33,114 bases of DNA from Pararhodospirillum photometricum DSM 122 (GCF_000284415.1 NC_017059.1:1488712-1521825); one strand, 5' to 3'. Shown: positions 1-8,166, counted from the first letter of the stretch. The notes: a model not told the origin generated them from the sequence alone. Made by a program: numbers and translations.

Positions 1-1164
1 GGAGGCGTGGCGGTCAGCCACCTCAACATCACCGCACGGGTTCTGGCGGAAACCAAGGCACGCCTTGCGGACGCGATCTTAGATACCAGCGCCGAAGCGA
101 TCATGGTGACGACGCCCGATGAGACGATCATTCGGGTCAACCCGGCTTTTACCACCGTTACGGGGTATGCCGCGGAAGAGGTTCTCGGCCAGACGCCACG
201 GCTTTTGGCCTCGGGGCACCATGATGCGGCTTTTTATCAGGCGATGTGGCAAAGCTTGCGGGAAACGGGATCTTGGCGGGGAGAGATCTGGAACCAGCGG
301 AAATCCGGCGAAGTCTATCCAGAATTGGTCACCATCAATGCGGTGCGTGATGCGGCTGGTCAGACCACTCATTACGTTTGCCTGTTTTCCGACATCACAA
401 CCCTCAAGACCAATGAGGCCCAGCTGCGGGCCATTAATATTGAACTAGAGCAGTTTGCGTATGCGGTCTCCCATGATCTGCGCCAACCCTTGCGCATGAT
501 CACCTCCTACCTCCAGCTTCTCTTGAGGCGCATGGGGGCCGATTTGAGCCCGGACGCCCTGGATTTCATCGGAGAGGCGGTGCGCGGCGCCCAGCGGATG
601 GATCAGCTGATCGCCGATCTTTTAGACTATGCCTGTGTCGGGCGTGATTCCGGCGACAGCACGGCGGTTTCTCTCGCTGCGGTGCTGGAGCGCGTTTTGC
701 GTACCTTGGCCCCGGCTATCGAGGAAACCAAGGCGCGGATTGAGATCTCCCCTGCCCTACCCGTGGTTCGCGGAACCGAGTCGGATTTGGAGCGGGTTTT
801 TGAGAACCTGATCGGCAACGCCCTTAAATATCGCGATCCCGAGCGTCCCTTGGAGATTCGGATCGAGGCCTCGGGCGACGCGGGGCAGGCGTCGATCCAG
901 GTTCGCGACAACGGTATCGGTCTTGAAGCCGGCGAGGAAGAGGCGGTGTTTGGCATGTTCCGGCGCTTGCGCTCGGGGATGGCGCGGGCCGGCGGGACCG
1001 GGATTGGCTTGGCGATCTGCAAGAAACTGATTGAACACCATGGTGGCAGCATTCGGGCCCAAGCGGTAGGAGGGGGGCCAGGATGCACGTTCCAGGTCAC
1101 CTTGCCTCTCGTGCCGAAGGCGCGAGAGCGGCGGCGGCGGTTGGGAGCGCGCAAGGTGTCGTAG
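1..1164 (+). CDS. PAS-domain sensor histidine kinase, C-terminal part (5' end outside window)
   Basis: Cytoplasmic sensor kinase that would autophosphorylate a histidine and pass phosphate to a response regulator not seen here. Counting from the GTG at position 7, a PAS domain spans about residues 21-135. The phosphoacceptor His156 lies in SHDLRQPLR, followed by the N box (NLIGNALKYR, 267-276), G1 (DNGIGL, 301-306), the F box and G2 (GTGIGLAICKK). The kinase core resembles those of bacteriophytochrome-type kinases. The GTG is unlikely to be the real start: the frame is open to base 1 and its first residues (GGVAVSHLNIT) look like the end of another PAS domain, so the gene probably extends leftward. 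The stop is followed within 15 bases by a palindromic repeat. The signal sensed is unknown. Confidence 0.9.
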   Translation, partial: GGVAVSHLNITARVLAETKARLADAILDTSAEAIMVTTPDETIIRVNPAFTTVTGYAAEEVLGQTPRLLASGHHDAAFYQAMWQSLRETGSWRGEIWNQRKSGEVYPELVTINAVRDAAGQTTHYVCLFSDITTLKTNEAQLRAINIELEQFAYAVSHDLRQPLRMITSYLQLLLRRMGADLSPDALDFIGEAVRGAQRMDQLIADLLDYACVGRDSGDSTAVSLAAVLERVLRTLAPAIEETKARIEISPALPVVRGTESDLERVFENLIGNALKYRDPERPLEIRIEASGDAGQASIQVRDNGIGLEAGEEEAVFGMFRRLRSGMARAGGTGIGLAICKKLIEHHGGSIRAQAVGGGPGCTFQVTLPLVPKARERRRRLGARKVS

Positions 1165-1178
1165 ATTAAAGGAAGTCT

Positions 1179-1201
1179 CTGGGGAGGTGCGGCCTCCCCA
1201 G
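1179..1201. repeat. Palindromic repeat copy 1 (between convergent genes)
   Basis: The 23-base palindrome has arms CTGGGGAGG and CCTCCCCAG around TGCGG. It sits 14 bases after the histidine kinase stop and 13 bases before the stop of the convergent minus-strand gene, so it could serve as a shared terminator. It belongs to the same family as the copies near 1621, 4123, 6341, 8801, 8862, 9711 and 18169. Confidence 0.85.
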
Positions 1202-1214
1202 CCCCCTGCTGCCT

Positions 1215-1544
1215 TCATTTCTCGAAGGTATACCCCCCCAAGTCGCAGGCATCCAGGGCGTCTTCCTCCAAAACCTCGCCGTTGGCGAAGGTCCCGCGCA
1301 CATCATAGGTGCAAGACGGCATGCCGTTGGGGATCAGAACCTGGGTTTCGACTCCACGGGGCAGCCGGTGCTTGAGCAGGTTGCGCCCCCAGTCGTCGTT
1401 GCCGGCGGGCGCAACCTGAAAGGCCACAAGGTCGCTGTCCACAGCATTCAAGAGGGTGAATTCCAAATCCTCAGCCCAGGCGCTGGGCGCCAGGAAAACG
1501 ACGCCCAGGGCCACGCCCCCGAGCCGACGCCGATACGCACGCAT
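1215..1544 (-). CDS. Small exported protein of unknown function
   Basis: Predicted 109-residue periplasmic protein. The start at 1544 is preferred because it is preceded by a GGGGAGGGGA ribosome-binding site and begins a good signal peptide: a basic start (MRAYRRR), a hydrophobic core, and a likely cleavage after SAWA (residue 24). Upstream extension to 1607 would bury this signal. The mature part has two cysteines (PSCTYD and DACDLG), which could form a disulfide, and a motif PAGNDDWGRNLL. It resembles small secreted alphaproteobacterial proteins with an SPAGxDDWGxNLL-type motif, which are often misnamed in databases. I cannot assign a function. It is convergent with the kinase gene and has its own promoter candidate at 1588-1593. 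Confidence 0.75.
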   Translation of the reverse strand: MRAYRRRLGGVALGVVFLAPSAWAEDLEFTLLNAVDSDLVAFQVAPAGNDDWGRNLLKHRLPRGVETQVLIPNGMPSCTYDVRGTFANGEVLEEDALDACDLGGYTFEK

Positions 1545-1587
1545 GGACACGTCCCCTCCCCTCGCCGCCCTGATTCCGAGCGCGGCG

Positions 1588-1593
1588 ATTATA
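1588..1593 (-). promoter_or_regulatory. Candidate -10 box for the small exported protein
   Basis: Read on the minus strand this is a perfect TATAAT, 43 bases upstream of the start at 1544. The -35 region 17 bases further upstream (near CTCGTC) is a poor match, so an activator or an incomplete promoter is possible. The element lies just downstream of palindromic repeat copy 2, which would insulate it from the preceding chemoreceptor gene. Confidence 0.45.
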
Positions 1594-1601
1594 GCCCTTG
1601 T

Positions 1602-1647
1602 CCTCAAAAAGACGAGGGGTCTGGGGAGAGCGCGCCTCCCCAGCCTT
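1602..1647 (-). repeat. Palindromic repeat copy 2 with second hairpin (putative terminator)
   Basis: Read on the minus strand it begins 7 bases after the chemoreceptor stop: a GC palindrome (core 1621-1643, CTGGGGAG / CCTCCCCAG), then ACCCCTCG, then a T-rich stretch TCTTTTTGAGG that can pair with CCTC. The palindrome plus T tract looks like an intrinsic terminator. It shows the fuller form of the repeat: hairpin 1, CCCC, then hairpin 2 (CCTC...GAGG). Confidence 0.75.
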
Positions 1648-1653
1648 CATTTC

Positions 1654-3852
1654 CTATCCCCGATAAGCCAAGCGCAGCCCCCCCCAGTGCTCACCTTGGA
1701 GGGTGATCGGGACGTCCACTTCCTTGAGAAACACCACCTTGCCGCCGCCCATATTGCGATCATACGTCTGGAAGAACACTGGTTCGCGATTATGCGCGGC
1801 CAACAGGCCGGCGCGATCATCAAAAATGCGGCGGTTACGAGCGTTGGCCGTGTTCCACACCGGATCATCGGGCCGCTGAGGTTTGCTGTAGGCGGCGTTG
1901 TGGGTGGGAATGTAGGCGTTGCGGTCGATGGCGACGCAAAAAACAATGTCGGGAAGTCGCGTCACGGCTCCGTCAAGCACCGCTGGCAACACCCGGTCGG
2001 CGAAATCGAGGAAGCGGGTGCGCATCTGGACCGGATCGGTTCCAGGAATCGGCTCGTAGTTTTCGTCAAACAGCTCATCGCGTCCGATCTTGCGGGTCCG
2101 CAGGCCGTCCTCGAACAGGCGGATCACAGTAGCGGCGACCTCTTGGCACAAGGCCGCCATGCGGTCATCTCGAGCTTTGATAGCCTTGAGGGCATCGCCC
2201 AAGTCCTGACGCTGGGTGGTATTAAGGCTGGTGAACTGAACATGGGTTGCTGTCCCCGAGGGCATAAGGACCCGACACGCCACCTCGCCCAGGGAGGCCG
2301 GCGTGGATAGGGTGAGGGTCAACGATGTTCCCATCGGCCAAGACCGGGGCTGTTGCCCATCGCGGGACCGGATCAGGGCGCCGGCCGTGGATAGATCGAC
2401 GATCATGATGGGGTGGCTGACGCTGTTGGACTCGCGAACATTGGCCTCAATGGCCACGGGCACCCGGACATGGGTGTCGTGGGTGGTGGAGGTTCGGACA
2501 ATCCCCATGATCCGGTCGCGCAACACCGCCATGTCGCGTTTGAGGCCGTCGGACATGTCGGTCAGGCAATCCGAGCTGCTGTTGTTGGCTTCGGCCTGCT
2601 GGGCGATGTCGCGCATGCGCTCGGCGACGCGCGCCGCCCCTTGCGCTGCGCCGTTCACACAGCGGGCGATATCGTCCGAGGCGGCTTGCTGTTCGCGCGC
2701 GGCCAGGGCGATTTCCCCGGCAGCGCGTTCCATGTCGGTGATCGAGCGCACCACGGTCTCGATACGCCCGGCAGTGCTCACCGTGCCCTGATGGATTTCC
2801 TGGGCTCGGGCCGAGACATCGCCAATGCTGGCATCGGTCTGGCTGGCCAGGGTTTTGACCTCGCCGGCCACCACAGCAAAGCCCCGGCCGGCATCGCCTG
2901 CCCGCGCCGCCTCGATGGCGGCATTCAGGGCCAGAAGGCGGGTTTGGGCGGCAATGGTGCGGATCAGGTGGACAACATCGGCGATTTGGTCAGCGGCGCC
3001 TTGCAAATCGGCCACCGTATCCGAGGCCAGCCGGGCATTATCGGCCATGGCGCGCGACGCATCGGCGGTGCCCTCGATCCGCTGGGCGATGGCGGCCCCC
3101 AGGGTGTGAAGCTGCATGGCCGCCGAGGCAACGGACTGGATTTCCACCGCAACCTGGGTGGCGGTCTGGGCCAACTCGGCGGCAATCTGATCCAGGGCTT
3201 CTGAACGCTTGGCAACCTGCCCGGCGATTTGATTGAAACGCGCGGCCTTGTGGCCGATTTCCGCAACCGTATTAATGGCTTCGCGCTCCAGCATATCGGA
3301 CAAGCTGAGGATTTCGCTTTCCACCAGGGCCGCGACGCCCCGATGCTCGTAGGAGCCCACCGACTGGCCCATGTCGAAGAACAAGGCGCGCAGCACCGCA
3401 ATGATCGCCTCGCGTGCCTCGGCCGGGCGGCGGTGCTGCTCTAGCACGGTCCCGACGAACAACTCGGCCTGCTTCAAGGTTCCGCCGATAAACCACTCGG
3501 GAGACAGGCCAATGCGCTCGTGGGCCAAGCCGACCCGCTTGGCCGCCTCCTGATGCTGGGGGCCGGCGGGGGCGGCGAACAGGGTCCGCCAGTGCTCTTG
3601 CTGGAGTTTTTTAAGGCGTTCGACCCCGCCCGAGGCGTTGATGCTCTCGGTCATGGCGGGGTCGGCCATGACATGGTCGTAGAAGGCCCGCGCGTGTCCG
3701 GGAAGGACGCCTTCAAACCGCTCACCCAATCGTTTCAAGGTGGCGCAACAGGCCCGATCCAAGCCATGAAACGCGCGCAGACGCTCGTATTCCTCATTTG
3801 TTTCGCCCTGGCCGAAGCCGTGCTGGGCGTGGCCTCCCTGCCGCATGGTCAT
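1654..3852 (-). CDS. Globin-coupled methyl-accepting chemotaxis protein with PilZ and extra C-terminal domain
   Basis: Soluble 732-residue chemoreceptor with no membrane segments. A globin-coupled sensor domain (about 20-180) has the heme-ligand signature [11 protein letters not shown] with proximal His111, so it probably senses oxygen or redox ligands. The methyl-accepting signalling domain (about 200-450) contains the CheA/CheW-binding hairpin tip around 302-335 ([25 protein letters not shown]). A PilZ-like domain follows (about 452-560, DLSTAG at 486-491), then a C-terminal domain (about 562-732) with NRRIFDDR and [10 protein letters not shown], as seen at the end of some alphaproteobacterial chemoreceptors. 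Start 3852 follows a GAAGAGAAAGGG ribosome-binding site; a longer frame to 3933 lacks one. Aerotaxis or energy taxis is inferred. No che genes are nearby. Confidence 0.9.
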   Translation of the reverse strand: MTMRQGGHAQHGFGQGETNEEYERLRAFHGLDRACCATLKRLGERFEGVLPGHARAFYDHVMADPAMTESINASGGVERLKKLQQEHWRTLFAAPAGPQHQEAAKRVGLAHERIGLSPEWFIGGTLKQAELFVGTVLEQHRRPAEAREAIIAVLRALFFDMGQSVGSYEHRGVAALVESEILSLSDMLEREAINTVAEIGHKAARFNQIAGQVAKRSEALDQIAAELAQTATQVAVEIQSVASAAMQLHTLGAAIAQRIEGTADASRAMADNARLASDTVADLQGAADQIADVVHLIRTIAAQTRLLALNAAIEAARAGDAGRGFAVVAGEVKTLASQTDASIGDVSARAQEIHQGTVSTAGRIETVVRSITDMERAAGEIALAAREQQAASDDIARCVNGAAQGAARVAERMRDIAQQAEANNSSSDCLTDMSDGLKRDMAVLRDRIMGIVRTSTTHDTHVRVPVAIEANVRESNSVSHPIMIVDLSTAGALIRSRDGQQPRSWPMGTSLTLTLSTPASLGEVACRVLMPSGTATHVQFTSLNTTQRQDLGDALKAIKARDDRMAALCQEVAATVIRLFEDGLRTRKIGRDELFDENYEPIPGTDPVQMRTRFLDFADRVLPAVLDGAVTRLPDIVFCVAIDRNAYIPTHNAAYSKPQRPDDPVWNTANARNRRIFDDRAGLLAAHNREPVFFQTYDRNMGGGKVVFLKEVDVPITLQGEHWGGLRLAYRG

Positions 3853-4171
3853 CCCTTTCTCTTCCTCCCCGCACACCACCAAGCCCCCTGCCTCAAGGCA
3901 TTTTTGTTTTGTTTCCCGCAGGCCGAAGAACACTGTCTTGGCCCTCGAGTCCCAAGGCCGGGAGACCTAAGGGTAAATAGGCATAATTAAGCGAAAAACC
4001 AGCTTTTCTGCTATACTGCAAGGGGTATTGTGAGGGGGCGACGAGGAAGGTCGCAAGGGGGCATAAGCGCAAGCGCTCTACCTGCAAACCCGATTGTGTT
4101 GGCATTCAGGCAGAATCAAACAGTCCGGGGAGGCGCTGCTTCCCCGGACCGCTCCGTTCTTTAAGAGGCTC
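3853..4171. other. Gene-free spacer between ODC 3' end and chemoreceptor 5' end
   Basis: No supportable gene. The ODC end holds the terminator-like palindrome at 4123-4149. An AT-richer patch at about 3970-4020 is the likely promoter region for the minus-strand chemoreceptor, but I see no convincing -35/-10 pair in that direction. A TATACT on the plus strand near 4012 has no gene in front of it. A short dyad, AGCGC-AA-GCGCT, lies near 4066-4077. Confidence 0.6.
4123..4149 (-). terminator. Putative intrinsic terminator of ornithine decarboxylase (repeat family variant)
   Basis: Perfect 9-base arms GTCCGGGGA / TCCCCGGAC enclose a GC-rich centre. Read on the minus strand the hairpin lies 22 bases past the ODC stop and is followed by TGTTTGATT, a weak T run. 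The core GGGGAGGC is shared with the other palindromic repeats, with the flanking CT/AG replaced by GTCC/GGAC. Confidence 0.65.
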
Positions 4172-5419
4172 TTAGAGGTAGTGGGCCTTGATCGGCGAAA
4201 AGCCGTTGAAGCCCACCGAGGCGTAGGTGGTGGTATAGGCACCGGCCGAGAGCAGGCGCAGGCGGTCGCCGGCGCGCAGGCTCAAGGGCAGTCGAATGCC
4301 GCTCTTGTCATAAAGGATGTCCACGCTGTCGCAGGTCGGGCCCGCCAGGATCACCGGACCGTCCGGGTCACCGTCGCGGGGGGACACCATGGGGTAGACG
4401 ATCGCCTCCCCCTCGGTCTCGGCCAGACCGTTAAAGCGTCCGGCATCGACATACACCCAGCGGCGCTCCTCGGCTTGGTCCTTGCGCGACACCAGCACCA
4501 CCTCGGTTTCCAAGATGCCGGCGTTACCGCCCATGTAGCGGCCGGGCTCGACGATCAGGCGCGGACGGGTCGGGAACAGGCGGCCGACGGTCTCCTGGAT
4601 TTTGGCCCCATAAGCCTCAACAGTCATGACCGGGGCGCCGTAGGGCGTGGGCAGCCCTCCCCCCAAGTTGACCATGCCCAGGTGAATGCCGTCCTCGGCC
4701 AGCTCGGCGAACAGGCCGGCGACCAGGGAGAGGGCCACATCCCACTGCCCCGGGTCGTTTTGCTGCGAGCCGACGTGAAAGGACAGGCCATGCGGCTCCA
4801 GCCCCAGGCTTTGGGCCTTGCGCAGCAGGTCGCCGGCCATGCGCACCGAGCAGCCAAACTTGCGCGACAGCGGCCACTGGGCGCCCTTGTTATCGACGAA
4901 CAGGCGGCAGAACACCTGAGAGCCCGGGGCATGCTGGGCGATCTTCTCCAGCTCTTCCTCGGCGTCGAAGGCGTAAAGGCGCACGCCGCGCTCATAGGCG
5001 GCGGCGATGTCACGGGCCTTTTTGATGGTATTGCCATACGAGATGCGCGCCGGATCGGCGCCCACATCCAGGCACATGTCGATTTCGGGCAGGCTCGCGG
5101 TGTCGAAGGACGAGCCCAGACCGACGAGGCGGGCCAGCAGCGGGCGGGCCGGATTGGCCTTGACGGCGTAGAACACCTCGGCCTCGGGCAGCGCCGCGCG
5201 CAAGCGGCGGAAGTTGTCCTCAACGACGTCGAGGTCCACCACCAAGCAGGGGGTTTGCGGTTCTTCGGCCAGGAAGGCCGCCATCTTGGCGGTCAGGCCC
5301 GGGGCCACCCACTGCGGGGCGGGGGCCACCAAGCTCAACGTCGGGGCGCTGGCGCGCTCCTCGCACTCGAGGTCCGGGAGGGCGGAGGGGGCATCGGCGA
5401 AAAAGGCATGGGAACGCAT
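4172..5419 (-). CDS. Ornithine decarboxylase (PLP fold III)
   Basis: Decarboxylates ornithine to putrescine, the first step of the polyamine pathway; some relatives also accept lysine. The 415-residue protein has all landmarks of eukaryotic-type group IV decarboxylases: PLP lysine Lys87 in FYAVKANP, HVGSQ (His215), the phosphate loop GGGLP (253-257), EPGR (291-294), catalytic Cys363 in GPTCDSVD, and the C-terminal GAYTTTYAS and FNGF segments. Start 5419 has GGAGAG upstream; the open frame reaches 5542 but the extra residues are not typical of the family. The gene lies 180 bases downstream of the AdoMet decarboxylase gene on the same strand, with spermidine synthase nearby, which supports the polyamine role. 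The leader at 5420-5599 is long enough for regulation. Confidence 0.93.
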   Translation of the reverse strand: MRSHAFFADAPSALPDLECEERASAPTLSLVAPAPQWVAPGLTAKMAAFLAEEPQTPCLVVDLDVVEDNFRRLRAALPEAEVFYAVKANPARPLLARLVGLGSSFDTASLPEIDMCLDVGADPARISYGNTIKKARDIAAAYERGVRLYAFDAEEELEKIAQHAPGSQVFCRLFVDNKGAQWPLSRKFGCSVRMAGDLLRKAQSLGLEPHGLSFHVGSQQNDPGQWDVALSLVAGLFAELAEDGIHLGMVNLGGGLPTPYGAPVMTVEAYGAKIQETVGRLFPTRPRLIVEPGRYMGGNAGILETEVVLVSRKDQAEERRWVYVDAGRFNGLAETEGEAIVYPMVSPRDGDPDGPVILAGPTCDSVDILYDKSGIRLPLSLRAGDRLRLLSAGAYTTTYASVGFNGFSPIKAHYL

Positions 5420-5599
5420 CGGACTCTCCACTAAAGGGAAGCCCGGTCTTCGGCCCGTGACGGCCCCGGCAGGGGACGGCGCTCGGTGCAAGAAGTTGCC
5501 GGATGAGCAGAAGGGAAGCGACGGGCAGGGAAAGGCCCTCACGCCCCCCTGCTCCGGGATCGCTCAACGAAGACGCACCAACGACCGTCGTAACGGACG
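5420..5599 (-). other. Leader region of ornithine decarboxylase
   Basis: 180-base untranslated gap between the two polyamine genes. Right after the speD stop it holds the dyad ACGAC-C-GTCGT near 5580-5590. Closer to the decarboxylase start there are several GC-rich inverted segments (for example GCCCGG / CCGGGC-like pairs around 5440-5455). No clear promoter or leader peptide was identified. An RNA leader of the alphaproteobacterial speF type is possible in principle, but this was not demonstrated. Confidence 0.3.
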
Positions 5600-6100
5600 T
5601 TAGATCATGCCGCGTTTATGTTCGGAAAGGTTGGCCTGGCCGGCCTTGAACGCCTCGCGGAACACCGGAACCGCCCGCAAAGGCTGGGCGTTGCCGCACA
5701 TAAAAATATCGAGGGCCGCGTAGCCGCACTCGGGCCACGTATGGATGCTGATGTGCGACTCTGCCAACACCGCCACCCCGGACACCCCGCCATTGGGCGA
5801 GAAGTGATGCAGATGGATGTGCAACAAAGTGGCCCCAGCCACGTCCACGGCATGACGCATGGCGCGCTCGATCAGGTCAATGTCATCCAGGCCGGTGGCA
5901 TTCCACAGGTCCAGAATCAAATGCCTGCCCGCGAACGTTAGACCATTCTCGGTGATAAAATGGTCTAATCTGTCGTCACTCAAGGGGAGTTGGGACTCGA
6001 CAACCTTAAGAGCGACGGACGGAACGGATCTTACCTCTGCTCGGGCTTCGCGGGCCTCCGCTTCAGTATTCACCGCCAATTGGGGGGATGCGTGACGCAT
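5600..6100 (-). CDS. speD: S-adenosylmethionine decarboxylase proenzyme
   Basis: Makes decarboxylated AdoMet, the aminopropyl donor for spermidine. The 166-residue proenzyme of the short bacterial type self-cleaves at LAE/SHISIHTWPE, so Ser115 would become the pyruvoyl group. His120 and Cys135 (DIFMCG) match the catalytic His and Cys of the Thermotoga-type enzyme. The core starts at about residue 42. The first 40 residues (rich in Ala, Glu and Val) are an extension beyond the usual 120-140 residues, so a later start is possible, but I see no better start. ATG 6100 is preceded by GAGGG at a workable distance. The same-strand ODC gene lies downstream and speE is divergent across a 353-base spacer. 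Confidence 0.93.
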   Translation of the reverse strand: MRHASPQLAVNTEAEAREARAEVRSVPSVALKVVESQLPLSDDRLDHFITENGLTFAGRHLILDLWNATGLDDIDLIERAMRHAVDVAGATLLHIHLHHFSPNGGVSGVAVLAESHISIHTWPECGYAALDIFMCGNAQPLRAVPVFREAFKAGQANLSEHKRGMI

Positions 6101-6453
6101 ATTCTCAATCCCTCTAACCAGCGTTGAACCCGAAGGGTCTTGTTTCGTGGTGAACAAGCCTCGTGTGTGGTGTGAACCCAAAAACAAACGCACCCCCCAA
6201 AACATCATCCCGGGTCAGGTGCGCTTTATTCGGAAGGGGACCTTACCCCTTTTTCCCCCCCACGCAAGAGGAAAACGGTCCCCGGGCCAAAATGTCATGA
6301 TCGGCGACCAGGCGGGCGTGTCCTCCAGGAAGGGAGGGGCCTGGGGAGGCCGCGCTCCCCAGCCTGTCCTTTAAAAGGTTGCGCCAGGGCCGGGAGTGAG
6401 GTTTCCTGCCCCGACTCCCCCTTTCCACCCCCTATAAGCGACTCAAGAGCACC
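6101..6453. other. Divergent speD/speE intergenic region
   Basis: No supportable gene in 353 bases. In the speD leader, CTTGTT / AACAAG arms (6139-6158) can form a small hairpin. A pyrimidine/purine-skewed block at 6236-6265 (CCTTACCCC then a T run and a C run) follows. Palindromic repeat copy 4 occupies 6341-6362. A TATAAG at 6433-6438 lies only 16 bases before the speE start and lacks a partner -35 box. Promoters for both genes must be here but none is convincing by eye. Confidence 0.5.
6341..6362. repeat. Palindromic repeat copy 4 (in a divergent promoter region)
   Basis: Arms CTGGGGAG and CTCCCCAG flank GCCGCG. By its flanks it is oriented like the minus-strand copies: on that strand an AGGACAGG precedes the core and GGCCCCTCCC follows. 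No minus-strand gene ends here, so this copy is not an ordinary 3'-end element. It lies 92 bases upstream of speE. Confidence 0.8.
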
Positions 6454-7302
6454 ATGACCGACGACTGGATTGCCGAAACCCTTCATCCCGCCTGGCGCCA
6501 AACCTTTCTGGCTTCGCGCGTCCTGTACCGCGAAAAGACGGATCTGCAGGATCTGGTGATCCTTGAGAATCCGACCTTTGGCCGGGTGATGTTGCTTGAT
6601 GGCGTGACCCAACTGACCGAGCGCGATGAGTTTGTCTATCACGAAATGATGGCCCACGTGCCGCTGATCGGCCACGGCGCCGCCCGCCGCGTTCTGATCA
6701 TCGGCGGCGGCGACGGAGGCACCTTGCGCGAGGTTCTGCGTCACCCGGGCGTCGAACAGGCCACCATGGTGGAAATCGACCGCTCGGTGGTCGATCGCGG
6801 CCTGGAGTACATGCCCTCGGTGAGCGCCGGCGCCTTCGACGACCCCCGCACCCACCTGCTGATCGCCGATGGCATCCGCTTCGTGGCCGAGACCACCGAG
6901 CGCTTCGATGTGATCTTGGTCGATTCCACCGACCCCACCGGCCCGGCCGCTGGGCTGTTCACTCCCGAGTTTTATGCCGACTGCAAGCGCTGCCTGACCG
7001 AGGGCGGCATTTTGGTGGTGCAGGCGGGCGTCCCCTTCCTCCAGCCTGACGAGTTGCCCCGCGTGCAGGCTAATCTCCGCCAGAGCTTCGCTTCTGTGGG
7101 CGCCTATGTCCTGGCCGCTCCCACCTATGTCGGGGGCTTCATGACCCTGGGGTGGGCTAGCGACGACGCCAGTCGGGCCGTCCCCGCCCCCGAGGTCATC
7201 ACCGCCCGGGTCCAGGCGGCCGGCCTGACCCAGACACGCTATTATACCGACAACGTTCACGCCGCCGCCTTCGCCCTGCCCGCCTTTATCGGCAAGGCGT
7301 AA
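6454..7302 (+). CDS. speE: Spermidine synthase
   Basis: Transfers the aminopropyl group from decarboxylated AdoMet to putrescine. The 282-residue length is typical. The Rossmann-type core shows GGGDGGTLREVLRH from residue 84, the acidic residue of VEID (Glu108), the ADG motif (138-140) and the active-site loop VDSTDPTGPA (156-165, with Asp157 and Asp160). The N-terminal substrate segment and the C-terminal YYTDNVHAAAF segment are present. The ribosome-binding site (CAAGAG) is weak. The gene is divergent from speD and heads a probable operon with mazG 39 bases downstream. Together with the two decarboxylases it completes putrescine and spermidine synthesis within about 3.1 kb. Confidence 0.95.
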   Translation: MTDDWIAETLHPAWRQTFLASRVLYREKTDLQDLVILENPTFGRVMLLDGVTQLTERDEFVYHEMMAHVPLIGHGAARRVLIIGGGDGGTLREVLRHPGVEQATMVEIDRSVVDRGLEYMPSVSAGAFDDPRTHLLIADGIRFVAETTERFDVILVDSTDPTGPAAGLFTPEFYADCKRCLTEGGILVVQAGVPFLQPDELPRVQANLRQSFASVGAYVLAAPTYVGGFMTLGWASDDASRAVPAPEVITARVQAAGLTQTRYYTDNVHAAAFALPAFIGKA

Positions 7303-7341
7303 CGACACGCCGTCGCTTCCCTGCTCTGGAGACCTGTTGTC

Positions 7342-8166
7342 ATGGCCCCTTCCCCGATCGACCGCCTGCGCGCGATCATGGTCCGCCTGCGCGATCCCGA
7401 AACGGGATGCCCCTGGGACAAGGTGCAGACCTTTGCCAGCATCGCCCCCCATACCCTTGAAGAAGCGTATGAAGTGGTCGATGCCATCGAGCGGGGAACG
7501 ACAGCGGATCTGCGTGATGAACTGGGCGACCTGCTCTTTCAGGTCGTCTATCACGCCTGCCTTGCCGAGGAGCAGGGCCTGTTCACCTTCGACGACGTGG
7601 CCACCGCCATGGCCGACAAGCTGGTCCGTCGCCATCCCCACGTGTTTGGCGACGAGGCCGTGCGCGACGCCCAGGCGCAAACCCAGGCCTGGGAGCGCCA
7701 GAAGGCCGCCGAGCGCGCGGCCCGGGCTGCGGCCAGCGGCCAAGCCCCCAGCGTCCTTGATGGCGTGACCCAGGCCCTGCCCGCCTTGTCCCGGGCGCAA
7801 AAACTGGGCCAGCGCGTGGCGCCTGTCGGCTTTGACTGGCCGACCCCGGCCGCCGTCTTTGAAAAGCTGGACGAGGAAGTCCGCGAGCTTCAGGATGAAC
7901 TAACGGCAGGCAGCGATCCCGAGCTGGTGGCCGGCGAACTGGGCGACATGCTCTTTGTCGTCGCCCAACTCGCCCGTAAGCTGGGCCAGGACCCGGAGCG
8001 GGCCTTGCGTCTGGCCAACGCCAAGTTCGAGCGTCGCTTCCGTCATGTCGAGGCCGGCCTCGCCGCCCGCGGCCAGTCCCCGGCCGATGCCACCTTGGAC
8101 GAAATGGAGGAGCTATGGGCCGATGCCAAACGGCGCGAACGCAGCGGCAAGACCGCTCTCGCCTGA
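7342..8166 (+). CDS. mazG: Nucleoside triphosphate pyrophosphohydrolase MazG
   Basis: House-cleaning enzyme that hydrolyses (d)NTPs to NMPs and pyrophosphate. The 274-residue protein has two tandem MazG domains. The first (about 10-115) carries CPWDKVQT, EEAYEVVDAIE and LRDELGDLLFQVVYHA, the EExxE...ExxD metal-binding pattern. The second (about 155-265) carries EEVRELQDEL and ELGDMLFVVAQLAR. ATG 7342 has GGAGA 13 bases upstream. Its last 52 bases overlap the lipoprotein gene. In Rhodospirillales mazG is often near hflX, which is also true here although the genes lie on opposite strands. Confidence 0.95.
   Translation: MAPSPIDRLRAIMVRLRDPETGCPWDKVQTFASIAPHTLEEAYEVVDAIERGTTADLRDELGDLLFQVVYHACLAEEQGLFTFDDVATAMADKLVRRHPHVFGDEAVRDAQAQTQAWERQKAAERAARAAASGQAPSVLDGVTQALPALSRAQKLGQRVAPVGFDWPTPAAVFEKLDEEVRELQDELTAGSDPELVAGELGDMLFVVAQLARKLGQDPERALRLANAKFERRFRHVEAGLAARGQSPADATLDEMEELWADAKRRERSGKTALA

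Noticed and set aside
4005..4020. Plus-strand TATACT box in the ODC/chemoreceptor spacer
   Set aside because: No good -35 box at the right distance and no plus-strand gene or RNA downstream.
4094..5434. 446-residue plus-strand open frame opposite ornithine decarboxylase
   Set aside because: Shadow of the decarboxylase gene; its start overlaps the terminator palindrome and the composition is that of an antisense frame.
6295..7800. 501-residue open frame on the minus strand across speE and mazG
   Set aside because: It is antisense to two well-conserved enzymes, rich in Gly/His/Gln as expected from the opposite strand of GC-rich genes, and has no recognisable domain.
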